A stretch of 64,000 nt of DNA, from positions 62,001-126,000 of the forward strand of contig NZ_JFBL01000006.1 of the NCBI RefSeq assembly GCF_000597725.1. Direction: 5' to 3'. The DNA comes from Sulfurospirillum arcachonense DSM 9755 (lineage in GTDB: Bacteria > Campylobacterota > Campylobacteria > Campylobacterales > Sulfurospirillaceae). Positions within the stretch are counted from its first letter, which is position 1, and each line of letters begins with the position of its first letter. The position numbers and the translations under genes are program-made. Positions 17,889-26,358 of the stretch are shown piece after piece. The notes under the pieces were generated by a model that was not told the DNA's origin, made no database searches, and worked only from the letters and a program-made list of their open reading frames with translations.

Positions 17889-18617
17889 ATGAAAAAAATA
17901 AATTTACTCATCAAAATAGTTTTCTTTCTATTTATAACTTTTAATATATCATATACTAAAGAGGTACAAATTACAACTCTTGATACACAAACTATAATCC
18001 TAGAAAAAACAGAAAAAATTATGAGTGAAGCCTATAAACAACTTGAATTAACTATGAAAATAAAAAAATTTCCAGCAAGAAGATCTTTAAAAATTGCAAA
18101 TAGTGGTCAAGTTGATGGAGAATTATATAGAGTAAAAGATATTGACAAGTCTTATCCAAATCTTATCATTGTTCCTGTAAGTATCATATCATTGGAGTTT
18201 GTGGCTTTTAGTAAAAATGAAAAAATTGATATCAAAGGCTGGGAAAGCCTTTTACCTTATCATGTTGTATATATGCGTGGTGTTAAAGCTATTGAAGACC
18301 GTATGCCTGATAATATATTTTCTGATGCAGTAAAAACAACAAAACAAGCATTTTTAATGCTTAATTTAGGACGTAGTGATATATTAATAGCTCCTCGACA
18401 AAGAGCTTTAGTAACGCTTAAAGAATTAGGTCTCAAAGACATTAAACTTCTTGAGCCCCCACTTATGACTCTTCCATTATTTCATTATCTTCACAAAAAA
18501 AATAGACACTTAGTAGAACCCCTTACGCAAATATTGCTAAAGATGAAAGATAATGGGACAATAGAATCAATTATTAAACAAATAGATCAAAAATGGTTTG
18601 GAAAAAGCAAACTCTAA
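17889..18617 (+). CDS. Periplasmic solute-binding-like protein (family 3 type)
   Basis: A 242-residue protein with a clear signal peptide (KKINLLIKIVFFLFITFNIS). The rest resembles small type 2 periplasmic binding domains (SBP family 3): MKIKKFPARRSLKIANSGQVDGELYR and a C-terminal LLKMKDNGTIESIIKQIDQKWFG. No transporter subunits lie nearby, so it may act alone as a sensor or belong to a system encoded elsewhere. I start it at 17889, eight bases after AAAAAGG; a GTG nine bases upstream is in frame but overlaps that ribosome-binding sequence. Ligand unknown. Confidence 0.7.
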   Translation: MKKINLLIKIVFFLFITFNISYTKEVQITTLDTQTIILEKTEKIMSEAYKQLELTMKIKKFPARRSLKIANSGQVDGELYRVKDIDKSYPNLIIVPVSIISLEFVAFSKNEKIDIKGWESLLPYHVVYMRGVKAIEDRMPDNIFSDAVKTTKQAFLMLNLGRSDILIAPRQRALVTLKELGLKDIKLLEPPLMTLPLFHYLHKKNRHLVEPLTQILLKMKDNGTIESIIKQIDQKWFGKSKL

Positions 18618-18690
18618 ATATTTTATAGATTTATAGGACAAATAAGAGTAAAATAGTCTCTAATTATAAATTTAATAAAATAGGAACATT

Positions 18691-19173
18691 ATGAGTAAAT
18701 ATACGGATGAAGAAATAATAGAAAAGTTTAAAACATTTGATTTAGATAAATATAGTATGATTGTAGGAACTACAAACCAGCAAAATGATCCCCTTACAAA
18801 TTACTCTCCTTTTGTAAAACTTGAAGAAGATTATTATATATGTGTTAGCTCTAACATGCCTCATTTTCATAATATAATGGAGACAAAAAAAGCTCACGTC
18901 ATGATAATAGAAGATGAAAGCAAAGCCTCTCATATCTATGCTAGACAAAGATTATATTTTAGTGCAAGTTGTGAACTCCAAAATGATGAAGAGAAAATTT
19001 TTAAACTTTATGATAAAAGATATGGCGATGCACTTTCGTTTTTAAGAACCATGAAAGATTTTAAAATTATCAAACTAATACCAGGTGAAAAAAGTCTTGT
19101 TTTAGGTTTTGGAGCTGCTTACAAAATAGATAGCAAAGGAAACCTTGGACATAAGAAAATAAACCACAAATAA
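18691..19173 (+). CDS. HugZ-like split-barrel protein (heme oxygenase/PNPOx fold)
   Basis: A 160-residue protein of the pyridoxamine-phosphate-oxidase-like split-barrel fold. NYSPFVKLEEDYYICVSSNMPHFHNI, IIEDESKA and ARQRLYFSASCEL match the pattern of HugZ from Helicobacter and Campylobacter, a heme-degrading enzyme for iron acquisition. The C-terminus has GFGAAYKID and a histidine-rich tail (GHKKINHK) similar to the heme-contacting tail of HugZ. It is shorter than the roughly 250-residue H. pylori protein as I recall it, so function could differ. The start has AGGAAC upstream. Confidence 0.72.
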   Translation: MSKYTDEEIIEKFKTFDLDKYSMIVGTTNQQNDPLTNYSPFVKLEEDYYICVSSNMPHFHNIMETKKAHVMIIEDESKASHIYARQRLYFSASCELQNDEEKIFKLYDKRYGDALSFLRTMKDFKIIKLIPGEKSLVLGFGAAYKIDSKGNLGHKKINHK

Positions 19174-19228
19174 ATATTTAAAAACAAATTTGTTACAATA
19201 ATAGAAATTTCAATATAAGGGAATCATT

Positions 19229-20062
19229 ATAGAATTTAAAATTTTAGTAGATAATAACACTATTATTGATCGTTATTACATAGGTGAGCCTGCTGTTTCA
19301 TATCTAATTTGTGATGAAGATACTAAGGTTTTATTTGATGTTGGATATTCAGATGTATTTATAAAAAATGCATTAAAAATGAATGAATCACTTATGGATA
19401 TTAATTACATTGTTATATCACACGGACACAATGATCATACTGGAGGGTTCATTCCTCTTACGAAATTTTATACTGAAGCAAAAACAGAAAATATAAATTA
19501 TATTCGTCCAACTATTATTGCCCATCCTGATGCTTTTTCCTATAAAGAGTATAATGGTGATGAAATTGGATCTACTTTAGATTCTAAAAAAATCAATCGG
19601 TATTTTAATACTAAATTAACTGATACTCCATTATGGTTAACAAAAAATTTAGTCTTTTTAGGTGAGATAGAAAGAATCAATGATTTTGAAAATATTGACC
19701 CTGTTGGTCAATGTGAAAAATCAGAGAAAATGATAGATGATTATCTTAAAGATGACTCTGCTCTCGTATATAAGTCTTCAAAAGGTTTAGTTATAATCAC
19801 TGGATGTTCTCATGCGGGAATTTGTAATATTATAGAGTATGCAAAAAAAGTTTGTAAGGATGATAGGATCTTAGATGTCATTGGTGGTTTTCATCTTATC
19901 AATCCAAGTGAGCTCCAATCTAAAGGTACTCTTCATTATTTTACTCAAAACCCTATAAAAAACATTCATCCATGTCATTGTACAAGTTTAGAATATAAAA
20001 TCAAATTATCAAAATTTTCAAATATCATAGATATAGGTGTTGGTTTATCACTTAGTTATTAA
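19229..20062 (+). CDS. MBL-fold metallo-hydrolase with apparent ATA start
   Basis: A 277-residue metallo-beta-lactamase-fold hydrolase with the metal motif H65-G-H67-N-D69-H70, GCSHAGICN, and late histidines (GGFHL; HPCHCTS). The family is a broad group with often unknown substrates; the pattern resembles the 7,8-dihydropterin synthase-like/RomA subgroup. The first ATG (19379) would remove the first beta strands. In-frame sequence upstream encodes a natural N-terminus (EFKILVDNNTIID, GEPAVSYLI, KVLFDVGYSD) but holds no ATG, GTG or TTG back to a stop at 19202. AAGGGA at 19217-19222 puts ATA at 19229 six bases downstream. Either an unusual start or a decayed ATG. Confidence 0.8.
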   Translation: MEFKILVDNNTIIDRYYIGEPAVSYLICDEDTKVLFDVGYSDVFIKNALKMNESLMDINYIVISHGHNDHTGGFIPLTKFYTEAKTENINYIRPTIIAHPDAFSYKEYNGDEIGSTLDSKKINRYFNTKLTDTPLWLTKNLVFLGEIERINDFENIDPVGQCEKSEKMIDDYLKDDSALVYKSSKGLVIITGCSHAGICNIIEYAKKVCKDDRILDVIGGFHLINPSELQSKGTLHYFTQNPIKNIHPCHCTSLEYKIKLSKFSNIIDIGVGLSLSY

Positions 20063-20112
20063 TATAAAATCATCTAGTATAAAGTTGTACAGTTTTAAAT
20101 TAAAGGTACTAG

Positions 20113-21339
20113 CTATGGATAAATTTTTAAAAGTCCTGCTAAATATCCACTTGAAAATGACCATTGGAGATTGTAACCTCCACAAGGTCCATCAAGGTCA
20201 ACTACTTCACCACAAAAATAGAGTCCTTTTACCAACTTACTTTGCATAGTTTTGGGGTTTATCTCTTTAAGATTTACTCCACCTCTTGTTATCATTGCCA
20301 TTTTAAAACCATCATGTCCGATTACAGTTAAAGGTGTTTTCACCATCATTTTAATCAGCGCATCGCGTTTAATTCCATCTATCTCTTTGTATTTACATGT
20401 GGGCTCTATTTTACACTCATTTAAAAAAGAAGTAACAATCGATTCAGGGAGTAAAATAGCCATAATTTCTAAGATATTTTTATCATTATTATTTTTTACA
20501 TGTAAACGAATATCTTCTTCATTTTTACCATTTATGAGATTTACATATAAAGGTACTTCACCATACTTTTTTAAAAGTGGTGTAAGTTCTCTAGCAAAAT
20601 CTAAAACCACTGGTCCTCTAATACCATTTTTGGTAAATATCAAATCTCCACTAGCTTTTAGTTTTTTATGTTTTGGTATATTAACTGTTATTTGAGCTTT
20701 AGGGATTGTATCGGCCCTACAATTTGCTACCCAACTCTCCTTTACATGTAAAGGCATCATAGCAGGACTTAACTCTTTTATACTATGCCCTACTGAGCTT
20801 GCAAACTTATAGCCATCCCCTGTAGCCCCAAGTGTTGGATAACCTAATCCTCCTGTTGCAATGATGATGTTAGGTGCAATATATCTATTTTCTTTGGTAC
20901 TTATACTTTTTATACTCTCTTTAGTGCAATCAATCTCTTCTACATTTTCTGAACATCTTACATCTACACCTAAACTATGCATTTTTTCTTCAAGTGCTGT
21001 TATGATTGTAGTGGATTGATGAGAGATTGGAAAAACTCTATATCCATCAGGAGCATGAGTTTTTACTCCAATATCTTCAAAAAATTGCATTAGATTTTTA
21101 TAATCAAAAAGATGTAAAGCATCTCTCATAAAACGTCCATCTCTGCCAAAACGTTCCACAAAATCTTCATTGGACAAGGTATTAGTAAGGTTACAACGCC
21201 CTCCACCAGTCGCTTTGAGCTTTGAACCTACTTTTGAGAGTTTTTCTAAAAGAAGAACTTTGTTACCATTCATTGAAGCAGTTATAGCACTCATCATACC
21301 AGCAGCGCCTGAGCCTATAACTATAACATCATAATTCAT
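20113..21339 (-). CDS. BaiN/HI0933-family flavoprotein (FAD-dependent oxidoreductase)
   Basis: A 408-residue FAD protein. The N-terminus is a dinucleotide-binding fold (VIVIGSGAAGMMSA), followed by LEKLSKVGSKLKATGGGRCNLTN, and the C-terminus carries LYFCGEVVDLDGPCGGYNLQWSFSSG, all typical of the HI0933/YhiN family. The biochemical role of this family is mostly undefined. Three TACATGT-type words, two of them full TTACATGTAA (20496-20505 and 20742-20751), lie within the gene. The start at 21339 uses an AAAGG from the palindrome that also ends the upstream gene. Confidence 0.85.
   Translation of the reverse strand: MNYDVIVIGSGAAGMMSAITASMNGNKVLLLEKLSKVGSKLKATGGGRCNLTNTLSNEDFVERFGRDGRFMRDALHLFDYKNLMQFFEDIGVKTHAPDGYRVFPISHQSTTIITALEEKMHSLGVDVRCSENVEEIDCTKESIKSISTKENRYIAPNIIIATGGLGYPTLGATGDGYKFASSVGHSIKELSPAMMPLHVKESWVANCRADTIPKAQITVNIPKHKKLKASGDLIFTKNGIRGPVVLDFARELTPLLKKYGEVPLYVNLINGKNEEDIRLHVKNNNDKNILEIMAILLPESIVTSFLNECKIEPTCKYKEIDGIKRDALIKMMVKTPLTVIGHDGFKMAMITRGGVNLKEINPKTMQSKLVKGLYFCGEVVDLDGPCGGYNLQWSFSSGYLAGLLKIYP
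20739..20754. repeat. 16-bp perfect palindrome CCTTTACATGTAAAGG inside BaiN-type gene
   Basis: The longest perfect version of the recurrent word, embedded in coding sequence where it encodes Leu-His-Val-Lys. It shows that the word is not confined to gene ends. Confidence 0.7.
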
Positions 21340-21345
21340 TAAAAC

Positions 21346-21359
21346 CTTTACATGTAAAG
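21346..21359. repeat. Palindrome CTTTACATGTAAAG providing a stop codon and ribosome-binding site
   Basis: On the minus strand the palindrome gives the last codons TAC ATG TAA of the gene at 21348-21914, and its AAAGG lies six bases before the ATG of the flavoprotein gene at 21339. One word therefore terminates one gene and feeds initiation of the next. Confidence 0.7.
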
Positions 21360-21914
21360 ATATCTAGCATACACTGAAAGATAAACACTCATAATCTCTT
21401 TTAACTTATCTGCTAATAATGCTTTTTCTTCTTTATTAAAAATCATTTCAATAAGTTCTGCATGGATTTTATTTGAAAACTCTATATATACTTCAGGTTC
21501 TTTTACATCATTTTTTGTGTACATGTAAAAGATCTCTAATGCTCTTGTAAGTCCTGCTATATAAGCAATAAGCGTTTTATAAATACTTGTCTCTACTTTA
21601 TCGAAGTGCTCTTTTTTCTTTTTGAAGTTTGAGCTAACAATAGTATCTAAAAGCTGTTTTTTTGCCTCTATTATTTCATTATTCGTATTTGATTCAAGAA
21701 GTTTATCTAACTTAGTGAGTGCATCTTCAAAACTTTCAGGAAATATAATTCCACCTTTAATCGCTAGAACTTTGAGTGTTTTAATTTCATATTTTGAACT
21801 ACTATAAATCAAGTGATCTTGAAAAAAACTTAAGATTGATTTATAAAAATCTGAATTCTCATGTTCATTGGATTTTGCTAAATATTCTATTAGGTAATTA
21901 ATCTCTTTATTCAT
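21348..21914 (-). CDS. Hypothetical all-helical protein
   Basis: A 188-residue protein I do not recognise. It is charged and predicted almost entirely helical (for example KQLLDTIVSSNFKKKKEHFDKVETSIYKTLIAY), with no signal peptide and no clear membrane segment. I start it at the ATG at 21914; a TTG five codons upstream is possible, and neither has an obvious Shine-Dalgarno sequence. It ends Tyr-Met-TAA inside a TTACATGTAA palindrome and is eight bases ahead of the BaiN-type flavoprotein gene, so the two probably form an operon divergent from marC. No function is proposed. Confidence 0.75.
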   Translation of the reverse strand: MNKEINYLIEYLAKSNEHENSDFYKSILSFFQDHLIYSSSKYEIKTLKVLAIKGGIIFPESFEDALTKLDKLLESNTNNEIIEAKKQLLDTIVSSNFKKKKEHFDKVETSIYKTLIAYIAGLTRALEIFYMYTKNDVKEPEVYIEFSNKIHAELIEMIFNKEEKALLADKLKEIMSVYLSVYARYLYM

Positions 21915-21938
21915 ATAGCTATTGTACAAAAAAAGTGA

Positions 21939-21944
21939 TATAAT
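21939..21944 (+). promoter_or_regulatory. -10 element of the MarC-family gene
   Basis: TATAAT lies 21 bases before the ATG at 21966. The predicted transcript would begin just ahead of the AAGGAG ribosome-binding site, giving a very short leader. Confidence 0.55.
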
Positions 21945-21965
21945 TTCGCTTTTTAAGGAGTGTTC

Positions 21966-22565
21966 ATGTCATTTTTTCTTGCAGTTTTTATAAAATTCTT
22001 TTTTATAATGACCCCATTTTTTGTACTATCAATGTTTTTATCAATGACAAAAGATCTAGATGATAAAGAAACAAAAAATATAGCAATCAAAGTTACAGTA
22101 GCTATTATAGTTTCATGTATGATTATTTTACACTTTGGTAAATACATATTTGATTTATTTGGTATCACTTTAGATGCTTTTAGAATAGGTGCTGGAGCAC
22201 TTCTGTTCTTAACAGCAGTTGATTTAATAAAAAAAGATGTTAATGAAAAAATTAGTTGTCCTGTTGATATATCAAAAAATGCAGTAGTTCCTCTTGCTAT
22301 TCCAATAACAGTAGGACCAGGAACTATAGGAACACTCATGGTCATGGGTGCAGACATGAAAAGCTTTTCTTCACTGGCTATAGGTTCTTTTGCACTTATA
22401 TGCTCAATTTTATGTGTAGGGATTTTACTCTACATGTCTGGACATATGAAAAAACTTGTTGGAGGGACTGGACTTATTGTCCTTATGAAGATAACAGGGC
22501 TAATCGTAGCAGCTCTTTCAGCACAAATAATGTTTACAGGAATTAAAAACTTTTTAGGATTATAG
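21966..22565 (+). CDS. MarC-family integral membrane protein
   Basis: A 199-residue inner-membrane protein with about six hydrophobic segments. FRIGAGALLFLTAVDLI and PLAIPITVGPGTIGTLMVMG are MarC/YhgN family blocks. The family has no settled function; despite the name, multiple antibiotic resistance is not established for it. AAGGAG lies five bases before the ATG at 21966, which I prefer to the GTG at 21960 that overlaps it. The TAG stop lies in the left arm of the terminator at 22561-22586. Confidence 0.85.
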   Translation: MSFFLAVFIKFFFIMTPFFVLSMFLSMTKDLDDKETKNIAIKVTVAIIVSCMIILHFGKYIFDLFGITLDAFRIGAGALLFLTAVDLIKKDVNEKISCPVDISKNAVVPLAIPITVGPGTIGTLMVMGADMKSFSSLAIGSFALICSILCVGILLYMSGHMKKLVGGTGLIVLMKITGLIVAALSAQIMFTGIKNFLGL

Positions 22566-22586
22566 AGAGGAGTTACCCTCTCTATA
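22561..22586. terminator. Bidirectional hairpin terminator between marC-like gene and oorC
   Basis: TATAGAGAGG (22561-22570) pairs with CCTCTCTATA (22577-22586) around a 6-base loop, followed by GATTTTTA on the plus strand. It is placed between convergent genes and has no TTACATGTAA word, unlike the other three convergent junctions. Confidence 0.75.
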
Positions 22587-22591
22587 GATTT

Positions 22592-23143
22592 TTAAGCTAA
22601 CGCTTCTTTGGCATATTTTGCACCAAGTTCATATGCAAGTTTATTTGCACTATGTACCTTTGGTGGCACTTTTGAAAGCATCACTTCTTCTACTAAATCA
22701 GCAGCAAGAACTTTCGTCATCTCTACTGTAATTGATAAAGCAACAACAGATTGAGTAATTACATTTCCTACTTCTTCTTTAGCAATAGTAATAATAGGAA
22801 TTTCAATAATTCTCCATTTTTTTCTATCTTCATCACTAGCAGTAACAAGATTTGGTTCAACTACTATAATTGCACCTGGTTTTACACCATCTTTAAACTG
22901 GTCAAAACTAATTTGAGCCGTTGCAATCATAAATTCTATTTCACCTTCATTTGCATAAGGATATAAAATTTCATTCTCATCAAGTAAAATATCAACTTTC
23001 GTTGCTCCACCTCTTACTTGGGATGTATATGTTGAAGCTTTAACTCCATAACCACCTTCTTTTATCTTTGCAGCTGCTAGAATTTCACCTGCTAAGATAA
23101 CACCCTGACCGCCAACTCCAACAAATCTTAATTGATTTCTCAC
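22592..23143 (-). CDS. oorC: 2-oxoglutarate:acceptor oxidoreductase, gamma subunit
   Basis: A 183-residue gamma subunit of the ferredoxin/flavodoxin-linked 2-oxoglutarate oxidoreductase, which makes succinyl-CoA and replaces 2-oxoglutarate dehydrogenase in Campylobacterota. The FVGVGGQGVILAGEIL opening and YTSQVRGGATKVDILL are typical gamma blocks. It starts with GTG at 23143; AAGGAG overlaps the oorB stop ten bases upstream. It is the last gene of the block sucC-sucD-oorD-oorA-oorB-oorC and is followed by a terminator. Confidence 0.92.
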   Translation of the reverse strand: MRNQLRFVGVGGQGVILAGEILAAAKIKEGGYGVKASTYTSQVRGGATKVDILLDENEILYPYANEGEIEFMIATAQISFDQFKDGVKPGAIIVVEPNLVTASDEDRKKWRIIEIPIITIAKEEVGNVITQSVVALSITVEMTKVLAADLVEEVMLSKVPPKVHSANKLAYELGAKYAKEALA

Positions 23144-23153
23144 CGGCCACTCC

Positions 23154-23984
23154 TTACATTTTTACTGTTGTATTATTTTGTGCAGCTTCGATAACTTTAT
23201 CGTAACTTTCACAATACTCAGGGTTCTCATACTGTTTCAAAATTCCTGTTGGTAAAAGTGCATGTTTTTCTTCATCAGGAAGAGCATCATACTTTTTCAA
23301 TGGCATTGTTATATCTTCAATCCATTTTAGATTTTGAACAGCTTCACCCATTTTATTTTTTCTACCAAGGTTAATATGACAATTTGAGAGTGTTTCCATA
23401 AAAGAGTAACCTTTATGTTTAAACCCTGCCACAAATACTTTTTCCATTTTTTGTGGATCAAGTACACTTTCACGAGAAACAAATGTAGCACCAGCACCAA
23501 ATGCAAGTTTAGCTGCATTAAATGTCGGATCAATATTTCCAAACTGAGCTGTAACAGTCCACATACCTTGAGGTGTTGTAGGACTTGTTTGAGAATTAGT
23601 CAAACCATAAATAAAGTTATTAATTAAAATATGATTTAAATCAATATTTCTTCTACAACCGTGAATTGTGTGATTTCCACCAATAGCAAGACCATCACCA
23701 TCACCAGTTACAACAATGACATGTTTATCAGGATTTGCTAGTTTAATACCAGTAGCATATGCAACTGCACGTCCATGCGTAGTATGAACAGTATTACAAT
23801 TAATGTATGAACTAAAACGTCCACTACAACCAATACCAGAAACAACACAAACATCTTTCATATCCCATCCCATTTTATCAATAGCACGGATAACTGCTTT
23901 TAGTATAACACCATCTCCACATCCCCAACACCATAGTGTTGGCATCTTATCAACTCTAAGATATTTATCGTAATCAAAAGCCAT
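23154..23984 (-). CDS. oorB: 2-oxoglutarate:acceptor oxidoreductase, beta subunit
   Basis: A 276-residue thiamine-diphosphate-binding beta subunit. The cofactor/cluster-linked N-terminus PTLWCWGCGDG and the TPP motif VVTGDGDGLAIGGNH with the downstream NN pair (ILINNFIYGLT) are visible. It forms the catalytic core with OorA. The start follows the oorA stop by one base, so translation is coupled. Confidence 0.94.
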   Translation of the reverse strand: MAFDYDKYLRVDKMPTLWCWGCGDGVILKAVIRAIDKMGWDMKDVCVVSGIGCSGRFSSYINCNTVHTTHGRAVAYATGIKLANPDKHVIVVTGDGDGLAIGGNHTIHGCRRNIDLNHILINNFIYGLTNSQTSPTTPQGMWTVTAQFGNIDPTFNAAKLAFGAGATFVSRESVLDPQKMEKVFVAGFKHKGYSFMETLSNCHINLGRKNKMGEAVQNLKWIEDITMPLKKYDALPDEEKHALLPTGILKQYENPEYCESYDKVIEAAQNNTTVKM

Positions 23985-23985
23985 T

Positions 23986-25119
23986 TTATAACATCTCCTT
24001 AACTTTTGCTACCATTTCTAGTGGTGCGATTGGTCTACCGTTCGCTTTATGAAGTGTAGCAAAATCATCTCTCTTCATAACTCTTTGAATCTCTTCAAGG
24101 TATTGACCCATATTTAATTCTGTAACAAAAATTTTATCGAATTTTTTACCTATTTCTTTCAGTTTAGCTTCTGGGCTTGGCCACAATGTAATAGGTCTAA
24201 ATAATCCTGCTTTAATACCTTCACTTCTTAGTTTTGAAACAGCTTCTTTAGCTCCACGAGATATACTACCATAAGCTATAAGGCAAACTTCAGCATCATC
24301 TAACATAAACTCTTCATAATCAACCATATCTTCTTTATTGTTATTGATTTTACCCATCAATCTTTCTATATTAAATTGACACAGATCTTCATCTTCTGTA
24401 GGATGACCTTTTGGTCCATGATGTAAACCAGTAACATGATAATTATATCCTTCAAAGAAAGGATTTAATACTGCTGGTTCATCCATAGCAACACCATAAG
24501 GTTCATAATCTTTTGCATCACCCTCAAATTTTTTACGATTAACAATAATTTTTTGAATTTCTTCTAAATCAGGTAAAATTGCCTTACCGTGCATATGACC
24601 TAAAGTTTCATCTAAAAGTAAAAATACTGGTGTCATATATTTTTCAGCAAGATTAAATGCTCTAATAGTTTCAGTATAAGCCTCTTCTAACGACCCCGGA
24701 CATAAAGTAATAGATGCAAAATCTCCATGTGTTGGATACTTTGCTTGTCCAATATCAGCTTGAGATACACGAGTAGGAAGACCAGTTGATGGACCACCAC
24801 GCATAACATTTACTATAACCAATGGAACTTCAGCAATAAAACTCAGTCCAATTTGCTCTGATTTAAGTGATATCCCAGGACCACTTGTTGCAGTCATAGC
24901 TTTTTTACCACTCATAGATGCACCTAAAGCGACACAGATACCTGCTATTTCATCTTCCATCTGAATAAATTTTCCACCAACTTTTGGTAGACTTACACTT
25001 AAATCATGTGCTATTTCAGATGATGGAGTAATAGGATATCCACCAAAAAATTCACAGCCACAATCTATAGCTGCTTTTGCTGCAAGTGCATTACCACTTG
25101 AAATTACTTCTCTTGACAT
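23986..25119 (-). CDS. oorA: 2-oxoglutarate:acceptor oxidoreductase, alpha subunit
   Basis: A 377-residue alpha subunit containing the pyrimidine-binding and transketolase C-terminal-like domains. Seen motifs include GYPITPSSEIAH, QMEDEIAGICVALGASMSGKKAMTATSGPG and VMRGGPSTGLPT, standard for 2-oxoacid:ferredoxin oxidoreductases. In C. jejuni the OorDABC complex is essential, and electrons go to flavodoxin or ferredoxin. It lies ten bases after oorD. Confidence 0.94.
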   Translation of the reverse strand: MSREVISSGNALAAKAAIDCGCEFFGGYPITPSSEIAHDLSVSLPKVGGKFIQMEDEIAGICVALGASMSGKKAMTATSGPGISLKSEQIGLSFIAEVPLVIVNVMRGGPSTGLPTRVSQADIGQAKYPTHGDFASITLCPGSLEEAYTETIRAFNLAEKYMTPVFLLLDETLGHMHGKAILPDLEEIQKIIVNRKKFEGDAKDYEPYGVAMDEPAVLNPFFEGYNYHVTGLHHGPKGHPTEDEDLCQFNIERLMGKINNNKEDMVDYEEFMLDDAEVCLIAYGSISRGAKEAVSKLRSEGIKAGLFRPITLWPSPEAKLKEIGKKFDKIFVTELNMGQYLEEIQRVMKRDDFATLHKANGRPIAPLEMVAKVKEML

Positions 25120-25129
25120 TCATAGCTCC

Positions 25130-25447
25130 CTATGCACTTAATTTTCTAAATTTATTATTTTTAACTGCTTCAGCACGTTCTTTTGCCTGATCAGTAAGCT
25201 TTGAAAATTTATACTCTTTTCTGTCTGCTACGTATATAGCAAAATCTGGACAGTGTAATTCACAGTCTCTACATCCAATACATGCGTCTGGTTCAACTAC
25301 TTCAATCATTGATCCAAGTGTTGAACTTGGAGCTGCTACCATAGCTAATACGCCAGCAGGACACATACTCACACAAACATCACAAGCTTTACATCTGCTT
25401 ATATTCACCCAAACAGGAGTATCTTGCGGGGCTTTAACTAAACTCAT
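25130..25447 (-). CDS. oorD: 2-oxoglutarate:acceptor oxidoreductase, delta (ferredoxin) subunit
   Basis: A 105-residue ferredoxin-like subunit with two 4Fe-4S motifs, CKACDVCVSMCP and CIGCRDCELHCPD. It collects electrons from the OorABC core for an external carrier. Order D-A-B-C is the Campylobacter arrangement. A 38-base gap separates it from sucD, leaving space for a ribosome-binding site but little else. Confidence 0.94.
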   Translation of the reverse strand: MSLVKAPQDTPVWVNISRCKACDVCVSMCPAGVLAMVAAPSSTLGSMIEVVEPDACIGCRDCELHCPDFAIYVADRKEYKFSKLTDQAKERAEAVKNNKFRKLSA

Positions 25448-25485
25448 ATGGTTCTCCTTTATCTAATTTAATTACAATATAATAT

Positions 25486-26358
25486 TTATTTCTTTAAAAC
25501 TTCTGATACTTTTTTACCAATATCAGCTGGTGATTTTACTACTGAAACACCTGCTGCTTCTAGTGCAGCCATTTTTTCCGCTGCTGTTCCAGCACTTCCA
25601 CTAATAATAGCACCTGCATGTCCCATTCTTTTACCAGCTGGAGCTGTTTGACCAGCAATAAAAGCAACAACAGGTTTCGTAATATTTTCTTTAATATATG
25701 CTGCAGCTTGGATTTCCAAATCACCACCAATTTCACCTATCATAACTATAGCTTCCGTTTCAGGATCAGCTTCAAATAGAGGAAGAAGTTGTTTATAACT
25801 TAAACCAATAATAGGATCACCACCAATGCCAACAGCTGTTGTTATACCAAATCCCTCATTACAAACTTGATTTGCTCCTTCATAAGTTAATGTTCCTGAT
25901 TTTGAAATAAGGCCAATATTACCTTTTTTAAACACTGATCCAGGCATAATTCCTATCTTACACTCTTCCGCTGTTATAATACCTGGACAATTTGGTCCAA
26001 TAGTTAACATATTTTTCTTAATGGCATAAGCTTTTGCTTCTTGCATATCACGGACAGGAGCACCTTCTGTAATAATTACAGCAAGTTCAATTCCAGCATC
26101 AGCTGCTTCTAAAACAGCATCACTTACAAATGCAGGTGGAACAAAAATCATACTTACAGTTGCACCTGTACTAAGTACTGCTTCTTTTACTGTATTAAAA
26201 ACTGGTTGTCCTAAATGAGTTGTACCACCTTTATTTGGTGTAACACCACCAACAATTTTAGTACCATAATCTAAACATTGCTCAGCATGGAAAGTTCCTT
26301 CCTTACCAGTAAAACCTTGTACTATTACTTTTGTATCTTTATTTACTAATATACTCAT
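25486..26358 (-). CDS. sucD: Succinyl-CoA synthetase, alpha subunit
   Basis: A 290-residue subunit that binds CoA and carries the phosphohistidine. [13 protein letters not shown] is the CoA-binding N-terminus, and [18 protein letters not shown] holds the active-site histidine. It converts succinyl-CoA to succinate with ATP or GTP formation, directly downstream of the Oor product. It shares one base with the sucC stop. Confidence 0.96.
   Translation of the reverse strand: MSILVNKDTKVIVQGFTGKEGTFHAEQCLDYGTKIVGGVTPNKGGTTHLGQPVFNTVKEAVLSTGATVSMIFVPPAFVSDAVLEAADAGIELAVIITEGAPVRDMQEAKAYAIKKNMLTIGPNCPGIITAEECKIGIMPGSVFKKGNIGLISKSGTLTYEGANQVCNEGFGITTAVGIGGDPIIGLSYKQLLPLFEADPETEAIVMIGEIGGDLEIQAAAYIKENITKPVVAFIAGQTAPAGKRMGHAGAIISGSAGTAAEKMAALEAAGVSVVKSPADIGKKVSEVLKK

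Noticed and set aside
19379-20062. Conventional ATG start for the metallo-hydrolase
   Set aside because: It would remove about 50 residues of family-typical N-terminus and has no Shine-Dalgarno sequence at the right distance.
20252-20695. 147-codon open frame opposite the BaiN-type flavoprotein
   Set aside because: The opposite strand encodes clear FAD-binding motifs; this frame has no recognisable feature.
21953-22357. 134-codon open frame opposite the MarC-family gene
   Set aside because: Shadow of a membrane-protein gene; no start signals.
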